This document shows positions 1-7,380 of a stretch of 11,414 nt of DNA, piece by piece. The position numbers and the translations under genes are program-made. The stretch covers positions 1 to 11,414 of the forward strand of contig JAEYLA010000145.1 in NCBI GenBank assembly GCA_023461495.1, in the 5' to 3' direction. Every line of letters starts with the position of its first letter. Position 1 is the stretch's first letter. Source of the stretch: Bacillota bacterium. Lineage in GTDB: Bacteria; Bacillota; Clostridia; Christensenellales; CAG-138. The notes beneath the pieces were generated by a model, which worked only from the letters and a program-made list of their open reading frames with translations, was not told the DNA's origin and did no database searches.

Positions 1-597
1 ACCGATGCAGTCGGCCAGAAGTGGGCATTGGGCCTTGACGATATCACGGCACTCTACAAGGCCGGTTATCTCCCCAAGAACACCCTGACCGCAACCGATG
101 CTGAAACCGTCCAGATGATGGCGGACAATCAGGCCGCATTCCTCATCGACGGCAGTTGGAAAATCGGTTGGTTCCAGGAGAACGCGAATGCGGAAGACTT
201 CACCGTAACCTATGTGCCCGGCGCAGGCGAGCGCAAGGCGACCGATATCATCGGCGGCCTCTCCATGGGCTATTACATCACCCGCAAGGCGTGGGAAGAT
301 CCCGCAAAGCGTCAGGCTGCTGTGGACTTTGTAACCGCCATGACCACGGATGAAGTGGTGAGCTCCTTCGGCGCCACCGCCATCACCGCGCTCAAGAACG
401 GCACCGTTCCTCCCGCCGACGCCGATAACCTCATCAAGGACGCGCTGGCGATGACCAAGGGTTCCACCGGAATCTCCGGTGCGACGCAGGACGGCCTCAA
501 GGCGGAAGCCCGCGCAGATCTCTTTGCCAACGTCAAAAACATTGTCGAAGGCAAGATCACCGCGGCGGACGCCATCACAAGCGCGCTGTCTAAGTAA
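1..597 (+). CDS. Sugar ABC transporter substrate-binding protein (C-terminal part)
   Basis: Only the last 198 residues are present; the open frame runs in from base 1 with no stop, so the signal peptide and first domain lie upstream. It matches the C-terminal half of family 1 extracellular solute-binding proteins: the segment AAFLIDGSWKIGWFQ (about residues 45-59 of the fragment) is the typical hinge-proximal 'M/F..G.W' block, followed by GGLSMGYYITRKAWEDP and the helical stretch KRQAAVDFVTAMT seen in CUT1 sugar binders. The protein should be a membrane-anchored lipoprotein that hands sugar to the two permeases encoded downstream. The neighbouring chitobiose phosphorylase and NagB suggest that the ligand is a GlcNAc disaccharide or short chitooligosaccharide; this is inference from context, not from ligand-contacting residues. 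The stop is TAA at 595-597, and a strong hairpin follows 30 bases later. Confidence 0.9.
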   Translation, partial: TDAVGQKWALGLDDITALYKAGYLPKNTLTATDAETVQMMADNQAAFLIDGSWKIGWFQENANAEDFTVTYVPGAGERKATDIIGGLSMGYYITRKAWEDPAKRQAAVDFVTAMTTDEVVSSFGATAITALKNGTVPPADADNLIKDALAMTKGSTGISGATQDGLKAEARADLFANVKNIVEGKITAADAITSALSK

Positions 598-627
598 CCT
601 TTCCCACAAGGGAACCATGAAAAGCGG

Positions 628-659
628 GGCTGTCCGGGGCACTCCCGGGCAGCCTTTCT
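628..659 (+). terminator. Intercistronic hairpin after the binding-protein gene (partial terminator or mRNA stabiliser)
   Basis: Bases 628-638 pair with 644-654 over 11 base pairs (one G-U), with a 5-base loop GCACT, followed by TTTCTCT. It is a good intrinsic-terminator shape with an imperfect U tract. Lying between a binding-protein gene and its permeases, it probably lets only part of the transcripts through and protects the upstream message, giving more binding protein than permease. That arrangement is well known for ABC transporter operons; here it is inferred from position and structure. No convincing separate promoter was found between it and the permease start at 742. Confidence 0.65.
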
Positions 660-741
660 CTAGAGGCTGTTTGAACGCGCAAAAATCCGGATAGTTTGTG
701 CTTTCAAACACATCCTAAGCAGCCGGAGAGGATGATCCAAC

Positions 742-1638
742 ATGAACACTACCTCGACCATATTCAAGAAAAAAAGCCCGCTGATTTTTTTCCTGCTCCC
801 CGCGTTCGCATTCCTGGCGCTGTACCTGTTCTACCCGTTTGTGATGAACATTGCGAACAGCTTTTCCAAGATTTCCGGCCTCGGCACAGCCGCCGAAGGG
901 CTCAACGATCCCTGGCACCTCAACTACACAAAACTCTTCTCCGATCCGCTGATGGGAACCGCCATTAAGAACAGCCTTTTGCTGATGGTATGCACCATCG
1001 TGTTCCAGGTGGGCGTCGCGCTCCTGCTCGCCCTTCTTGTTGACAACATCCGGCGCGGGCACGAATTTTTCCGCACGGTATACTTTTTCCCCATCGTCAT
1101 CAGCGCAACGGCGCTGGGGCTTTTATTTAACCTCATATTTCTTTATAACGGCGGCATGCTCAACCAGCTGTTTGAAAAAGTATTCGGTGCAGCCGAATAT
1201 ATCGACTGGAAGGATGAAAACCACTTTCTCTTCACCATGTTCTCCCCTGTCATGTGGCAGTATGTGGGGTTCTATTTCGTCATCATCATTACAGGCTTAA
1301 ACAATATTTCACCCGAAATTTACGAGGCGGCAAACCTGGACGGCGCAGGCGGATGGAAGCGTGTACGCTATGTGACACTGCCTCTTCTGCACAACGTGCT
1401 CGTTACCTGCCTTGTGCTCGCCATCACAGGCGCACTCAAAACCTTCGACCTCCCCTGGGTCATGATGGGATCCGGCATTCCCATGGACAGATCGTGGCTG
1501 ACCGGCACGTATATGTATAACCAGACCTTCCTGCGCAACGATGTCGACTACGGCTCCACCATCGCCATCGTCATCGTGGTGCTGGGCGTGGCGATTTCCA
1601 AGCTCGCCAACACAGTATTCAAGGAAAAGGATTATTAA
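742..1638 (+). CDS. Sugar ABC transporter permease, MalF/UgpA-like
   Basis: This 298-residue inner-membrane subunit has about six hydrophobic helices, the first at residues 13-36 (IFFLLPAFAFLALYLFYPFV). The cytoplasmic EAA loop that docks the ATPase is clear: EAANLDGAGGWKRV starting at E195, followed by YVTLPLL. Length and layout fit the short MalF-type permeases of the CUT1 family, which lack the large periplasmic loop of E. coli MalF. The ATG at 742 is preceded by GGAGAGG (725-731), about ten bases away. It sits 144 bases after the binding-protein gene and two bases before the next permease, so the two permeases are translated as a pair. No ATPase gene is seen, which is usual for Firmicutes CUT1 systems served by a shared MsmX-type ATPase. 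The substrate is inferred from the operon to be a GlcNAc disaccharide. Confidence 0.92.
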   Translation: MNTTSTIFKKKSPLIFFLLPAFAFLALYLFYPFVMNIANSFSKISGLGTAAEGLNDPWHLNYTKLFSDPLMGTAIKNSLLLMVCTIVFQVGVALLLALLVDNIRRGHEFFRTVYFFPIVISATALGLLFNLIFLYNGGMLNQLFEKVFGAAEYIDWKDENHFLFTMFSPVMWQYVGFYFVIIITGLNNISPEIYEAANLDGAGGWKRVRYVTLPLLHNVLVTCLVLAITGALKTFDLPWVMMGSGIPMDRSWLTGTYMYNQTFLRNDVDYGSTIAIVIVVLGVAISKLANTVFKEKDY

Positions 1639-1640
1639 AC

Positions 1641-2534
1641 ATGGAACAGCCAGCAATCATGAAGCCACAAGCAAAGAAGCGCCGCTTTCCATGGTCCAAA
1701 ACGCTCACATACGTTCCGTTGAGCGTCTGGGCGCTTACCACGATATACCCCTTCTTCTGGGTCATCATCAACTCGTTCCGCGTGAAGGGCCAGATCCGTT
1801 CGGACAGCTTTTCCATCCCCTGGCCATGGCTGCCCTCCTTCACACTGGACAATTACCGCACCACGTTTGAGCGCGCGGATATGGTGACGGCCTACCGCAA
1901 CAGCCTGCTGCTTTCCATCACCGTCACAGTGGTGGTGGTTCTTCTTGCGGGGCTTGCCGCCTACGGCATGGTGCGCTATGAATTTAAGGGGAAGAAGCTG
2001 TTGCATTCGCTCATCATCGCCAGCATGATGTTTCCCGTGTTTTCCACCATCATCCCCGTATTCCGCATGGAAGCCGCCTGGGGCATTGCAGGGACGACCA
2101 AACCCTTTCTTTCCCTGCTTGCAACAGCCCTGCCGCAGATTGCCGGAAACCTGTCGTTTGCAACGGTGGTGCTGATGGGCTTTATACGCTCGCTTCCGGT
2201 GGATATGGAGGAAGCGGCGTATTTAGACGGCTGCAACGTGTTCCAGATTTATTTTAAGATCATCATGCCGGTTGCACGCCCCTCGTTTGCGACGGTCGCC
2301 ATCTTCTCCTTCCTGTGGTCGTACAACGATCTGTTTACGCAGATGTTCTTTCTGGGCCTGCCCAAGGAAAAAACCATCACGCTGCTGCTCAATGAAATCA
2401 GCTCCCAGGCGGGCGTCAACTACGGCTTTATGGCCGCCGCAGTCGTCGTTGTCGTCATTCCCGTGGTGATCGTCTATATCCTGCTGCAAAAGAACATCAT
2501 CAAGGGGCTGACCGCGGGGGCAATCAAGGGATAG
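1641..2534 (+). CDS. Sugar ABC transporter permease, MalG/UgpE-like
   Basis: This 297-residue second permease has about six membrane helices, with the first at roughly residues 21-42 (LSVWALTTIYPFFWVIINSF). Its EAA docking loop reads EEAAYLDGCNVFQIYFKIIMP, with the EAA at residues 191-193. The C-terminus (LLLQKNIIKGLTAGAIKG) matches the conserved 'Q+.+.+GLT.GAVKG' end of MalG-type subunits, so the gene is complete. The ATG at 1641 lies two bases after the previous stop, and its ribosome binding site (AAGGAAAAGG, 1620-1629) is inside the end of the previous gene, which indicates tight co-translation. A second in-frame ATG at 1659 is possible but less well placed. An intrinsic terminator follows at 2587, ending the transporter part of the locus. 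Confidence 0.92.
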   Translation: MEQPAIMKPQAKKRRFPWSKTLTYVPLSVWALTTIYPFFWVIINSFRVKGQIRSDSFSIPWPWLPSFTLDNYRTTFERADMVTAYRNSLLLSITVTVVVVLLAGLAAYGMVRYEFKGKKLLHSLIIASMMFPVFSTIIPVFRMEAAWGIAGTTKPFLSLLATALPQIAGNLSFATVVLMGFIRSLPVDMEEAAYLDGCNVFQIYFKIIMPVARPSFATVAIFSFLWSYNDLFTQMFFLGLPKEKTITLLLNEISSQAGVNYGFMAAAVVVVVIPVVIVYILLQKNIIKGLTAGAIKG

Positions 2535-2586
2535 GACTGCAGGGGCTTTTGCCCGCGGCATCCCAAACCAACAAATCATAATCTGT

Positions 2587-2614
2587 GGGCCGGCGAGGGC
2601 GTCGGCCCTTTTTT
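2587..2614 (+). terminator. Rho-independent terminator after the transporter genes
   Basis: Bases 2587-2595 pair with 2600-2608 (nine pairs, one G-U; GC-rich) around the loop AGGG, directly followed by six T (2609-2614). This is a canonical intrinsic terminator 52 bases after the permease stop. It separates the transporter genes from the regulator gene. Confidence 0.85.
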
Positions 2615-2635
2615 CAAGGAAAAAACAATCCAATA

Positions 2636-2644
2636 TGTTACAAT
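2636..2644 (+). promoter_or_regulatory. Possible extended -10 promoter for the response regulator
   Basis: TGTTACAAT (2636-2644) has a TG one base upstream of a TACAAT hexamer, the extended -10 form used by the housekeeping sigma factor. No good -35 box stands at the right distance (the bases there are AAGGAA). Transcription would start near 2651, almost on the ribosome binding site, giving a very short leader, so this is tentative. The same TG-A-TACAAT arrangement occurs before aroE. Confidence 0.4.
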
Positions 2645-2665
2645 GGGACAGGAGGTGTGTACGGC

Positions 2666-3445
2666 ATGTGGAAGGTTGTTCTGATTGACGACGAAGAAAT
2701 CATCGTCGAAGGACTCAGGCGTATTGTTCCCTGGGAACAGCACGGTTGCGAGGTCGCTGCCGCCGCCCACAACGCCGCCGAGGGTGAGCGCGCCATCCGC
2801 GCGCACACGCCGCATATCGTTGTGACCGATATCAAAATGCCGGACACGGACGGCCTGACCATGCTTGCGGGGCTTCGGAGCGAATTCCCGGATATGCAGG
2901 TGATCGTGCTTTCCGGCCACAGTGATTTTGCCTACGCCCAGCAGGCAATCAAGCTTGGCGTACGCCGATTTTTATTAAAGCCCTCCAAGATGGAGGAGAT
3001 TGAAGAAGCGCTGCTCTGTGCAGTATCGCATCTCACGGGAAAAGCAACGGACGGTTCCATGGAAGCGGAACCGCCCGAGGAGCAGGCTTCGGGGGCCGGC
3101 AGCTATGTGGTGCGGCAGGCCATCGCCTATATGGAGGCACATTACGCCGAGCGGCTCACCCTGCAGACGGTTGCGGAGCACTGCTATGTATCCCAGTGGC
3201 ATCTTTCAAAGCTTCTGAACAAGCATGCGGAGCAATCGTTTTATGACCTTCTCAACACCGTGCGCATTAACCGCGCAAAGGAAATGCTGCGTGACCCCAG
3301 CCTGAAGATCAGCGAAATCTGTGAGAGGACGGGATATGCGGATACGGCGCATTTTGCCCGCGTATTCAAGCGCATTGCAGGCATGAGCGCCAACGAATAC
3401 CGCAACACCGTCTGCCTGTGGAAAACACGCCCGACAGGCAATTAG
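2666..3445 (+). CDS. Response regulator with AraC-type DNA-binding domain (YesN-like)
   Basis: This 259-residue regulator has a receiver domain at residues 1-120: the acidic pair D8-D9, phosphoacceptor D55 in VVTDIKMP, switch residue S83 in VLSGHSD, and K105 in LLKP. After a short linker (about 120-150) comes a two-helix-turn-helix AraC domain (about 152-253), including TVAEHCYVSQWHLSKLL and ISEICERTGYADTAHFARVF. The start is set at the ATG at 2666 because GGAGG (2651-2655) precedes it by ten bases and MWKVVLIDDEE is a normal receiver N-terminus. The open frame reaches back to a GTG at 2585, but that lies in the terminator. It probably activates the chitobiose genes on either side when phosphorylated by a membrane sensor kinase, which is not encoded here. 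It is much shorter than typical YesN proteins of about 500 residues, which carry a long middle region. Confidence 0.9.
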   Translation: MWKVVLIDDEEIIVEGLRRIVPWEQHGCEVAAAAHNAAEGERAIRAHTPHIVVTDIKMPDTDGLTMLAGLRSEFPDMQVIVLSGHSDFAYAQQAIKLGVRRFLLKPSKMEEIEEALLCAVSHLTGKATDGSMEAEPPEEQASGAGSYVVRQAIAYMEAHYAERLTLQTVAEHCYVSQWHLSKLLNKHAEQSFYDLLNTVRINRAKEMLRDPSLKISEICERTGYADTAHFARVFKRIAGMSANEYRNTVCLWKTRPTGN

Positions 3446-3480
3446 CCGGCCACGGCAAAAACCGACAAGCAGAAGCAATT

Positions 3481-3521
3481 AATCGCAGCCTGAGCACTTT
3501 TTCAGAGTGCGGGCTGCGATT
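3481..3521 (+). repeat. Large inverted repeat before chbP (terminator or operator)
   Basis: AATCGCAGCC (3481-3490) pairs perfectly with GGCTGCGATT (3512-3521). Inside it, GCACT (3494-3498) pairs with AGTGC (3506-3510) around a T-rich loop, with a small TGA/G internal bulge. It begins 35 bases after the regulator stop, so it could terminate that transcript, but the following TTATACTTT is a poor U tract. The same bases overlap a possible promoter for the phosphorylase gene, so an operator or a regulated leader is also possible. Confidence 0.7.
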
Positions 3522-3527
3522 TATACT
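3499..3527 (+). promoter_or_regulatory. Possible promoter for the chbP-mutase-nagB operon
   Basis: TTTTCA (3499-3504) and TATACT (3522-3527) are 17 bases apart, with four and five matches to the -35 and -10 consensus. Transcription would start near 3534, leaving a leader of about 40 bases before the ATG at 3573. The -35 box lies in the loop of the inverted repeat at 3481-3521, and the -10 begins just after it. A second candidate -10, TAAAAT at 3542-3547, has no matching -35. The assignment rests on consensus matching only. Confidence 0.4.
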
Positions 3528-3562
3528 TTGTGTAGATAAGGTAAAATACGTTGCACAATGCC

Positions 3563-3568
3563 GGAGGA
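3563..3568 (+). promoter_or_regulatory. Ribosome binding site that fixes the chbP start
   Basis: GGAGGA at 3563-3568 stands four bases before the ATG at 3573. The in-frame ATG at 3558 lies upstream of this site and has no comparable signal of its own, so 3573 is the better start. The resulting N-terminus, MQYGHFDTDAREYVI, also matches where this family begins. Confidence 0.8.
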
Positions 3569-3572
3569 GAGT

Positions 3573-5960
3573 ATGCAATACGGTCATTTTGATACGGATG
3601 CAAGAGAATATGTGATCGACCGGGTGGACCTACCCGTTTCCTGGACAAACTACATCGGCACAAAGGACATGTGCGGGGTGTTCAATCACACAGCAGGCGG
3701 ATACCTCTTTTACAAATCCCCGGAATACCACCGCATCACCCGTTTCCGTCCCAACGGCGTGCCGATGGACGGCCCCGGCCACTATGTGTACCTGCGGGAC
3801 GATGAAACGGGAGAATACTGGAGTATTTCCTGGCAGCCGACTGGAAAGCCGCTCGACACGGCGCAGTATTCCTGCCGTCACGGGCTCTCCTACACCGTTT
3901 ATACGTGTGAATACAACGGCATCCGCGCAACGCAGAAACTCTCCGTCGCTATGGACGACCCCGTGGAACTCTGGGACATCTCCCTTACAAACCGCAGCGG
4001 CAGAACGCGCAACATCAGCGTGTTTTCCTATTGTGAATTCTCGTTCCACCACATCGCCATGGACAACCAGAATTTCCAGATGAGCCTGTATGCGGCGGGT
4101 TCCCGCTATGAAAACGGCGTAATTGAGCACGACCTCTACTACGAGGAAAACGGCTGCCAGTTCTTTACCGCAAGCTTTACGCCGGATAGCTTTGACTGCC
4201 TTAGGGACAGCTTCATCGGCCCCTATCATACGGAACGAAATCCGGTTGCGGTGGAGCGCGGAGAATGCTCCAACAGCTTTGAAAAAGGCGGCAACCACTG
4301 CGGCGCGCTGCACAAGCGGTTTGTGCTTGAAGCGGATGGTACCGAGCGATTTTTCTTCCTGCTCGGCGAAGGCAGGGTGGAAGACGGCGCAGCAATGCGC
4401 GCGCACTACAGCAGCCCGGAGGCCGTTGATTTGCAGGAAGAGAAACTCGCCGCGTTCTGGGAAGAAAAGCTTTCCCGGCTGCAGATCGAAACGCCCAATG
4501 CGGGCATGAATGAACTTATCAACATCTGGACGCTGTACCAGAGCGAAATCAACGTATTGTTCTCCCGCTTCTCCTCCTTTATTGAGGTGGGCGGCCGCAC
4601 GGGCCTAGGGTACCGCGATACCGCGCAGGACGCCATGACCATCCCGCACGCGGAACCGGAAGCCTGCAAAGTGCGCATTTTCCAGCTGATGCGGGCGCTG
4701 ACCTCGCATGGCTATGGCCTGCACCTGTTTGAACCAAGGTGGTTTGAGCCGGAGGAGGAAAAACCCTTCAAATCCCCCACCGTCGTCCCCACGCCGGGAA
4801 AATCGAGCTATGTGCATGGATTGAAGGACGCCTGCTCCGATGATGCGCTGTGGCTTGTCGGCGCGGTGGTCAATTATGTGAAGGAAACCGGGGACTTTGA
4901 TCTCTTGTCCGTCACGCTTCCATATGCAGATGAAGGGACGGATACGATTTACGCCCACCTCAAGCGCATCCTCCTGTTCACCGCCCGGGAAACCGGCCCC
5001 AATGGCATTGCAAAGGGCCTGCGGGCGGACTGGAACGATTGCCTGAACCTTGGCGGCGGGGAAAGCGCGATGGTCAGCTTTTTGCATTACTGGGCGCTCA
5101 ACCAGTTTGTAGCGCTCGCCAAGCACCTCAAGCACGATGAGGACGCGTTCTACTTTTCCGCTATGGCAAAGGACGTCCGCCGCCGCTGTGAGGAAGTGCT
5201 CTGGGACGGCGCGTGGTACATCCGCGGCATTACGGCGGACGGCCGCAAAATCGGCACCTCCAGGGACATTGAAGGCAAGGTGCACCTGGAGAGCAACGCC
5301 TGGGCAGTGCTTTCAGGCGCGGCTTCGCCTGCGCGCGCAAAGGCCTGCATGGACGCCGTGCGGGAGCATCTCTTTACGGAATATGGCCTGATGCTCAACG
5401 CCCCGCCCTACACGAAGCCCGACGAAGGTATCGGTTTTGTCACCCGCGTATATCCGGGCGTCAAGGAAAACGGCGCGATCTTCTCCCACCCCAACCCATG
5501 GGCATGGGCCGCTGAATGCGCTTTAGGCCGAGGGGACGCCGCCATGACGTACTATGACGCACTCTCCCCCTACAATCAGAACGATCACATCGAAATCCGG
5601 CAGGCCGAACCCTATACCTACTGTCAGTTCGTCATGGGGCGCGCGCACACGGCATTTGGCCGGGCTCGGCATCCGTTCATGACGGGCAGCGCGGGCTGGG
5701 CGTACTTCAGCGCCACGCAGTATATGCTGGGTGTCCGCCCCGGATTTGACGGGCTCGTTATTGACCCGTGCATCCCGAAGGATTGGGAAGGCTTTTCTAT
5801 CACGCGCGTCTACCGGGGCGGCACTTACCGCATCCGTGTCAACAACCCGCATGGGGTGGAGAAAGGCGTGGCATCCATCCTGTTTAACGGGCGGCAGGTA
5901 GAAAGCATCCCGCTGCTCAAGCGCGGCGAAGCGTGTGACATCGTTGTGGAAATGGGGTAA
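3573..5960 (+). CDS. chbP: GH94 glycoside phosphorylase, probable N,N'-diacetylchitobiose phosphorylase
   Basis: This 795-residue cytoplasmic enzyme (no signal peptide) should split (GlcNAc)2 with phosphate into alpha-GlcNAc-1-P and GlcNAc. The length fits GH94 and the known chitobiose phosphorylase of about 800 residues. Layout: N-terminal beta-sandwich (about 1-270), helical linker, (alpha/alpha)6 barrel (about 310-715), C-terminal beta domain. Signature blocks include FIEVGGRTGLGYRDTAQDA (R342, R348, D349), SPTVVPTP, GLRADWNDCLNLGGGES, MVSFLHYWAL and GVKENGAIFSHPNPWAW. D489 of the WND motif is the likely general acid, matching my memory of Asp492 in the Vibrio proteolyticus enzyme. From memory, the N-terminus and most blocks resemble that enzyme more than cellobiose phosphorylases, and the GlcNAc-pathway neighbours agree. 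A related GH94 specificity is possible but less likely. The mutase gene follows four bases after the stop. Confidence 0.88.
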   Translation: MQYGHFDTDAREYVIDRVDLPVSWTNYIGTKDMCGVFNHTAGGYLFYKSPEYHRITRFRPNGVPMDGPGHYVYLRDDETGEYWSISWQPTGKPLDTAQYSCRHGLSYTVYTCEYNGIRATQKLSVAMDDPVELWDISLTNRSGRTRNISVFSYCEFSFHHIAMDNQNFQMSLYAAGSRYENGVIEHDLYYEENGCQFFTASFTPDSFDCLRDSFIGPYHTERNPVAVERGECSNSFEKGGNHCGALHKRFVLEADGTERFFFLLGEGRVEDGAAMRAHYSSPEAVDLQEEKLAAFWEEKLSRLQIETPNAGMNELINIWTLYQSEINVLFSRFSSFIEVGGRTGLGYRDTAQDAMTIPHAEPEACKVRIFQLMRALTSHGYGLHLFEPRWFEPEEEKPFKSPTVVPTPGKSSYVHGLKDACSDDALWLVGAVVNYVKETGDFDLLSVTLPYADEGTDTIYAHLKRILLFTARETGPNGIAKGLRADWNDCLNLGGGESAMVSFLHYWALNQFVALAKHLKHDEDAFYFSAMAKDVRRRCEEVLWDGAWYIRGITADGRKIGTSRDIEGKVHLESNAWAVLSGAASPARAKACMDAVREHLFTEYGLMLNAPPYTKPDEGIGFVTRVYPGVKENGAIFSHPNPWAWAAECALGRGDAAMTYYDALSPYNQNDHIEIRQAEPYTYCQFVMGRAHTAFGRARHPFMTGSAGWAYFSATQYMLGVRPGFDGLVIDPCIPKDWEGFSITRVYRGGTYRIRVNNPHGVEKGVASILFNGRQVESIPLLKRGEACDIVVEMG

Positions 5961-5964
5961 GGAT

Positions 5965-7380
5965 ATGATCAAATTTGGAACGGGCGGCTGGCGCGCCATC
6001 ATCGCCGATGAATTTACGAAAGCCAACTTGCAGCTTCTCATCAGTGGCCTGTGCCGCATGATGCAGGATGAGGAGAAAGCGGGGCAGGGCGTCTGCATCG
6101 GCTACGACCGGCGCTTTTTATCCCGGGAAGCCGCCATATGGGCTGCGGAGGTGTTTGCGGGCAACGGCATCCTGTGCAGGGTGCTCGACCGCGAGGCCCC
6201 TACCCCGCTCATCATGTATACCGTCAAGCTCTACGGGCTTGAGTACGGCCTTGCAATCACCGCAAGCCATAACCCCGCCATTTACAACGGCGTCAAGCTA
6301 TTTACCGCCGGAGGACGCGATGCGGAAGAAAGCGTTACCCGCAAGCTTGAAGGCTATATCGAGGGCGTCACAACCGTCAAAGCCCTTCCCTTCCAGCAAG
6401 GCCGCGCGGCCGGATTGATTGAAGAAATCAACCCGCAGAACGCGTACATCGACAGCATCCTTTCCCTTGTGGATGTGGACGCCATCAAGTCGGCACGCCT
6501 GAAAATCGCGTTTGACCCGATGTTCGGCGTGAGCCAGACGAGCCTTCGCACCATATTGCTCACCGCACGCTGTGAAGTGTATGCCATCCATGAGCGGCAC
6601 GATACGCTCTTTGGCGGCAGGCTCCCCGCCCCCAATGTGGATACGCTCAATTCACTGAGCAACTTCGTGGTGGAAAACAATTGCGATATTGGCATCGCCA
6701 CCGACGGGGACGCGGATCGCATAGGCGTGATTGACGACAGGGGCGAATTTGTACACCCCAACCGTCTTCTTGTGTTATTATATTACTACCTCATGCAATA
6801 CCGCGGCTGGCGCGGCCCCGTGGTACGCAACAATTCTACCACCCATCTTCTGGACAAGGTCGCCCAGGGCTATGGTGAGGTCTGCTATGAGGTGCCGGTA
6901 GGATTTAAACACATTTCCTCCAAGATGGAGGAGGTGGGCGCGATCATCGGGGGCGAATCCTCCGGCGGGCTTACCGTAAAGGGGCATATCCGCGGCAAGG
7001 ACGGCATCTATGCCGCGGCCCTGCTTGCGGAGATGATGGCAAAAACGGGCAAGCGGCTTTCCGAGCTTTACCGGGAAGTCACGGACCGGTTTGGAAGCGT
7101 TTATTCCGCGGAAGCCGAGCTTATTCTAACGCCCGCACGCAAGGACGCGTTGAGCCACAGGCTGCTCGAAGAAAAGGAGCTGCCGCGCTTCCCGTTTGAA
7201 ATTCAGAAGGTATCATACCTGGATGGCTGCAAGGTATATTTTGCAAACGGCGGCTGGGCTGTCGCGCGTTTTTCGGGTACGGAACCTCTGCTGCGCCTGT
7301 GCAGCGAAATGCCCACAGAGCAGGACGCCCAAGCCTGCATAAGTTTGTTCCAAAGTCTTCTTGAGGGGGTTGCCGCATAA
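5965..7380 (+). CDS. Alpha-D-phosphohexomutase, probable GlcNAc-1-P to GlcNAc-6-P mutase
   Basis: This 471-residue enzyme of the phosphoglucomutase/phosphomannomutase superfamily keeps all four active-site loops: the phosphoserine loop TASHNP with S101, the magnesium loop DGDADR (D247, D249, D251), the sugar loop GGESSGG around E331, and the phosphate loop RFSGTEP at 435-441. The family interconverts hexose 1- and 6-phosphates via a serine phosphate. Placed directly between chitobiose phosphorylase and NagB, its likely substrate is GlcNAc-1-P; the sugar loop GGES differs from the commoner GEES, but I cannot read specificity from that. The N-terminus is IKFGTGGWRA, with G in place of the usual D of FGTDGWR. 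The start is the ATG at 5965, since GGGTAAGGA overlaps the preceding stop; the GTG at 5935 lies inside chbP. The stop overlaps the nagB start by one base (TAATG), so the genes are translationally coupled. Confidence 0.9.
   Translation: MIKFGTGGWRAIIADEFTKANLQLLISGLCRMMQDEEKAGQGVCIGYDRRFLSREAAIWAAEVFAGNGILCRVLDREAPTPLIMYTVKLYGLEYGLAITASHNPAIYNGVKLFTAGGRDAEESVTRKLEGYIEGVTTVKALPFQQGRAAGLIEEINPQNAYIDSILSLVDVDAIKSARLKIAFDPMFGVSQTSLRTILLTARCEVYAIHERHDTLFGGRLPAPNVDTLNSLSNFVVENNCDIGIATDGDADRIGVIDDRGEFVHPNRLLVLLYYYLMQYRGWRGPVVRNNSTTHLLDKVAQGYGEVCYEVPVGFKHISSKMEEVGAIIGGESSGGLTVKGHIRGKDGIYAAALLAEMMAKTGKRLSELYREVTDRFGSVYSAEAELILTPARKDALSHRLLEEKELPRFPFEIQKVSYLDGCKVYFANGGWAVARFSGTEPLLRLCSEMPTEQDAQACISLFQSLLEGVAA

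Noticed and set aside
2585..2665. A longer N-terminus for the response regulator from a GTG at 2585.
   Set aside because: The extension would be translated from the terminator hairpin, has no ribosome binding site, and adds residues unlike any receiver domain. The ATG at 2666 with GGAGG is better.
3558..3572. An upstream ATG at 3558 for chbP.
   Set aside because: The ribosome binding site GGAGGA lies downstream of it, and family N-termini begin at the equivalent of the ATG at 3573.
3630..4406. A 258-codon open frame on the minus strand inside chbP.
   Set aside because: It lies wholly antisense to a strongly conserved GH94 gene, has no recognisable domain, and is the kind of shadow expected in GC-rich coding DNA. 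The same holds for the antisense frame at 4605-5285.
4990..5100. Cellobiose phosphorylase as the identity of the GH94 gene.
   Set aside because: The family is the same, but the GLRADWNDCLNLGGGES / MVSFLH blocks and the N-terminus look more like chitobiose phosphorylase, and the operon ends in nagB. It is kept as a less likely alternative.
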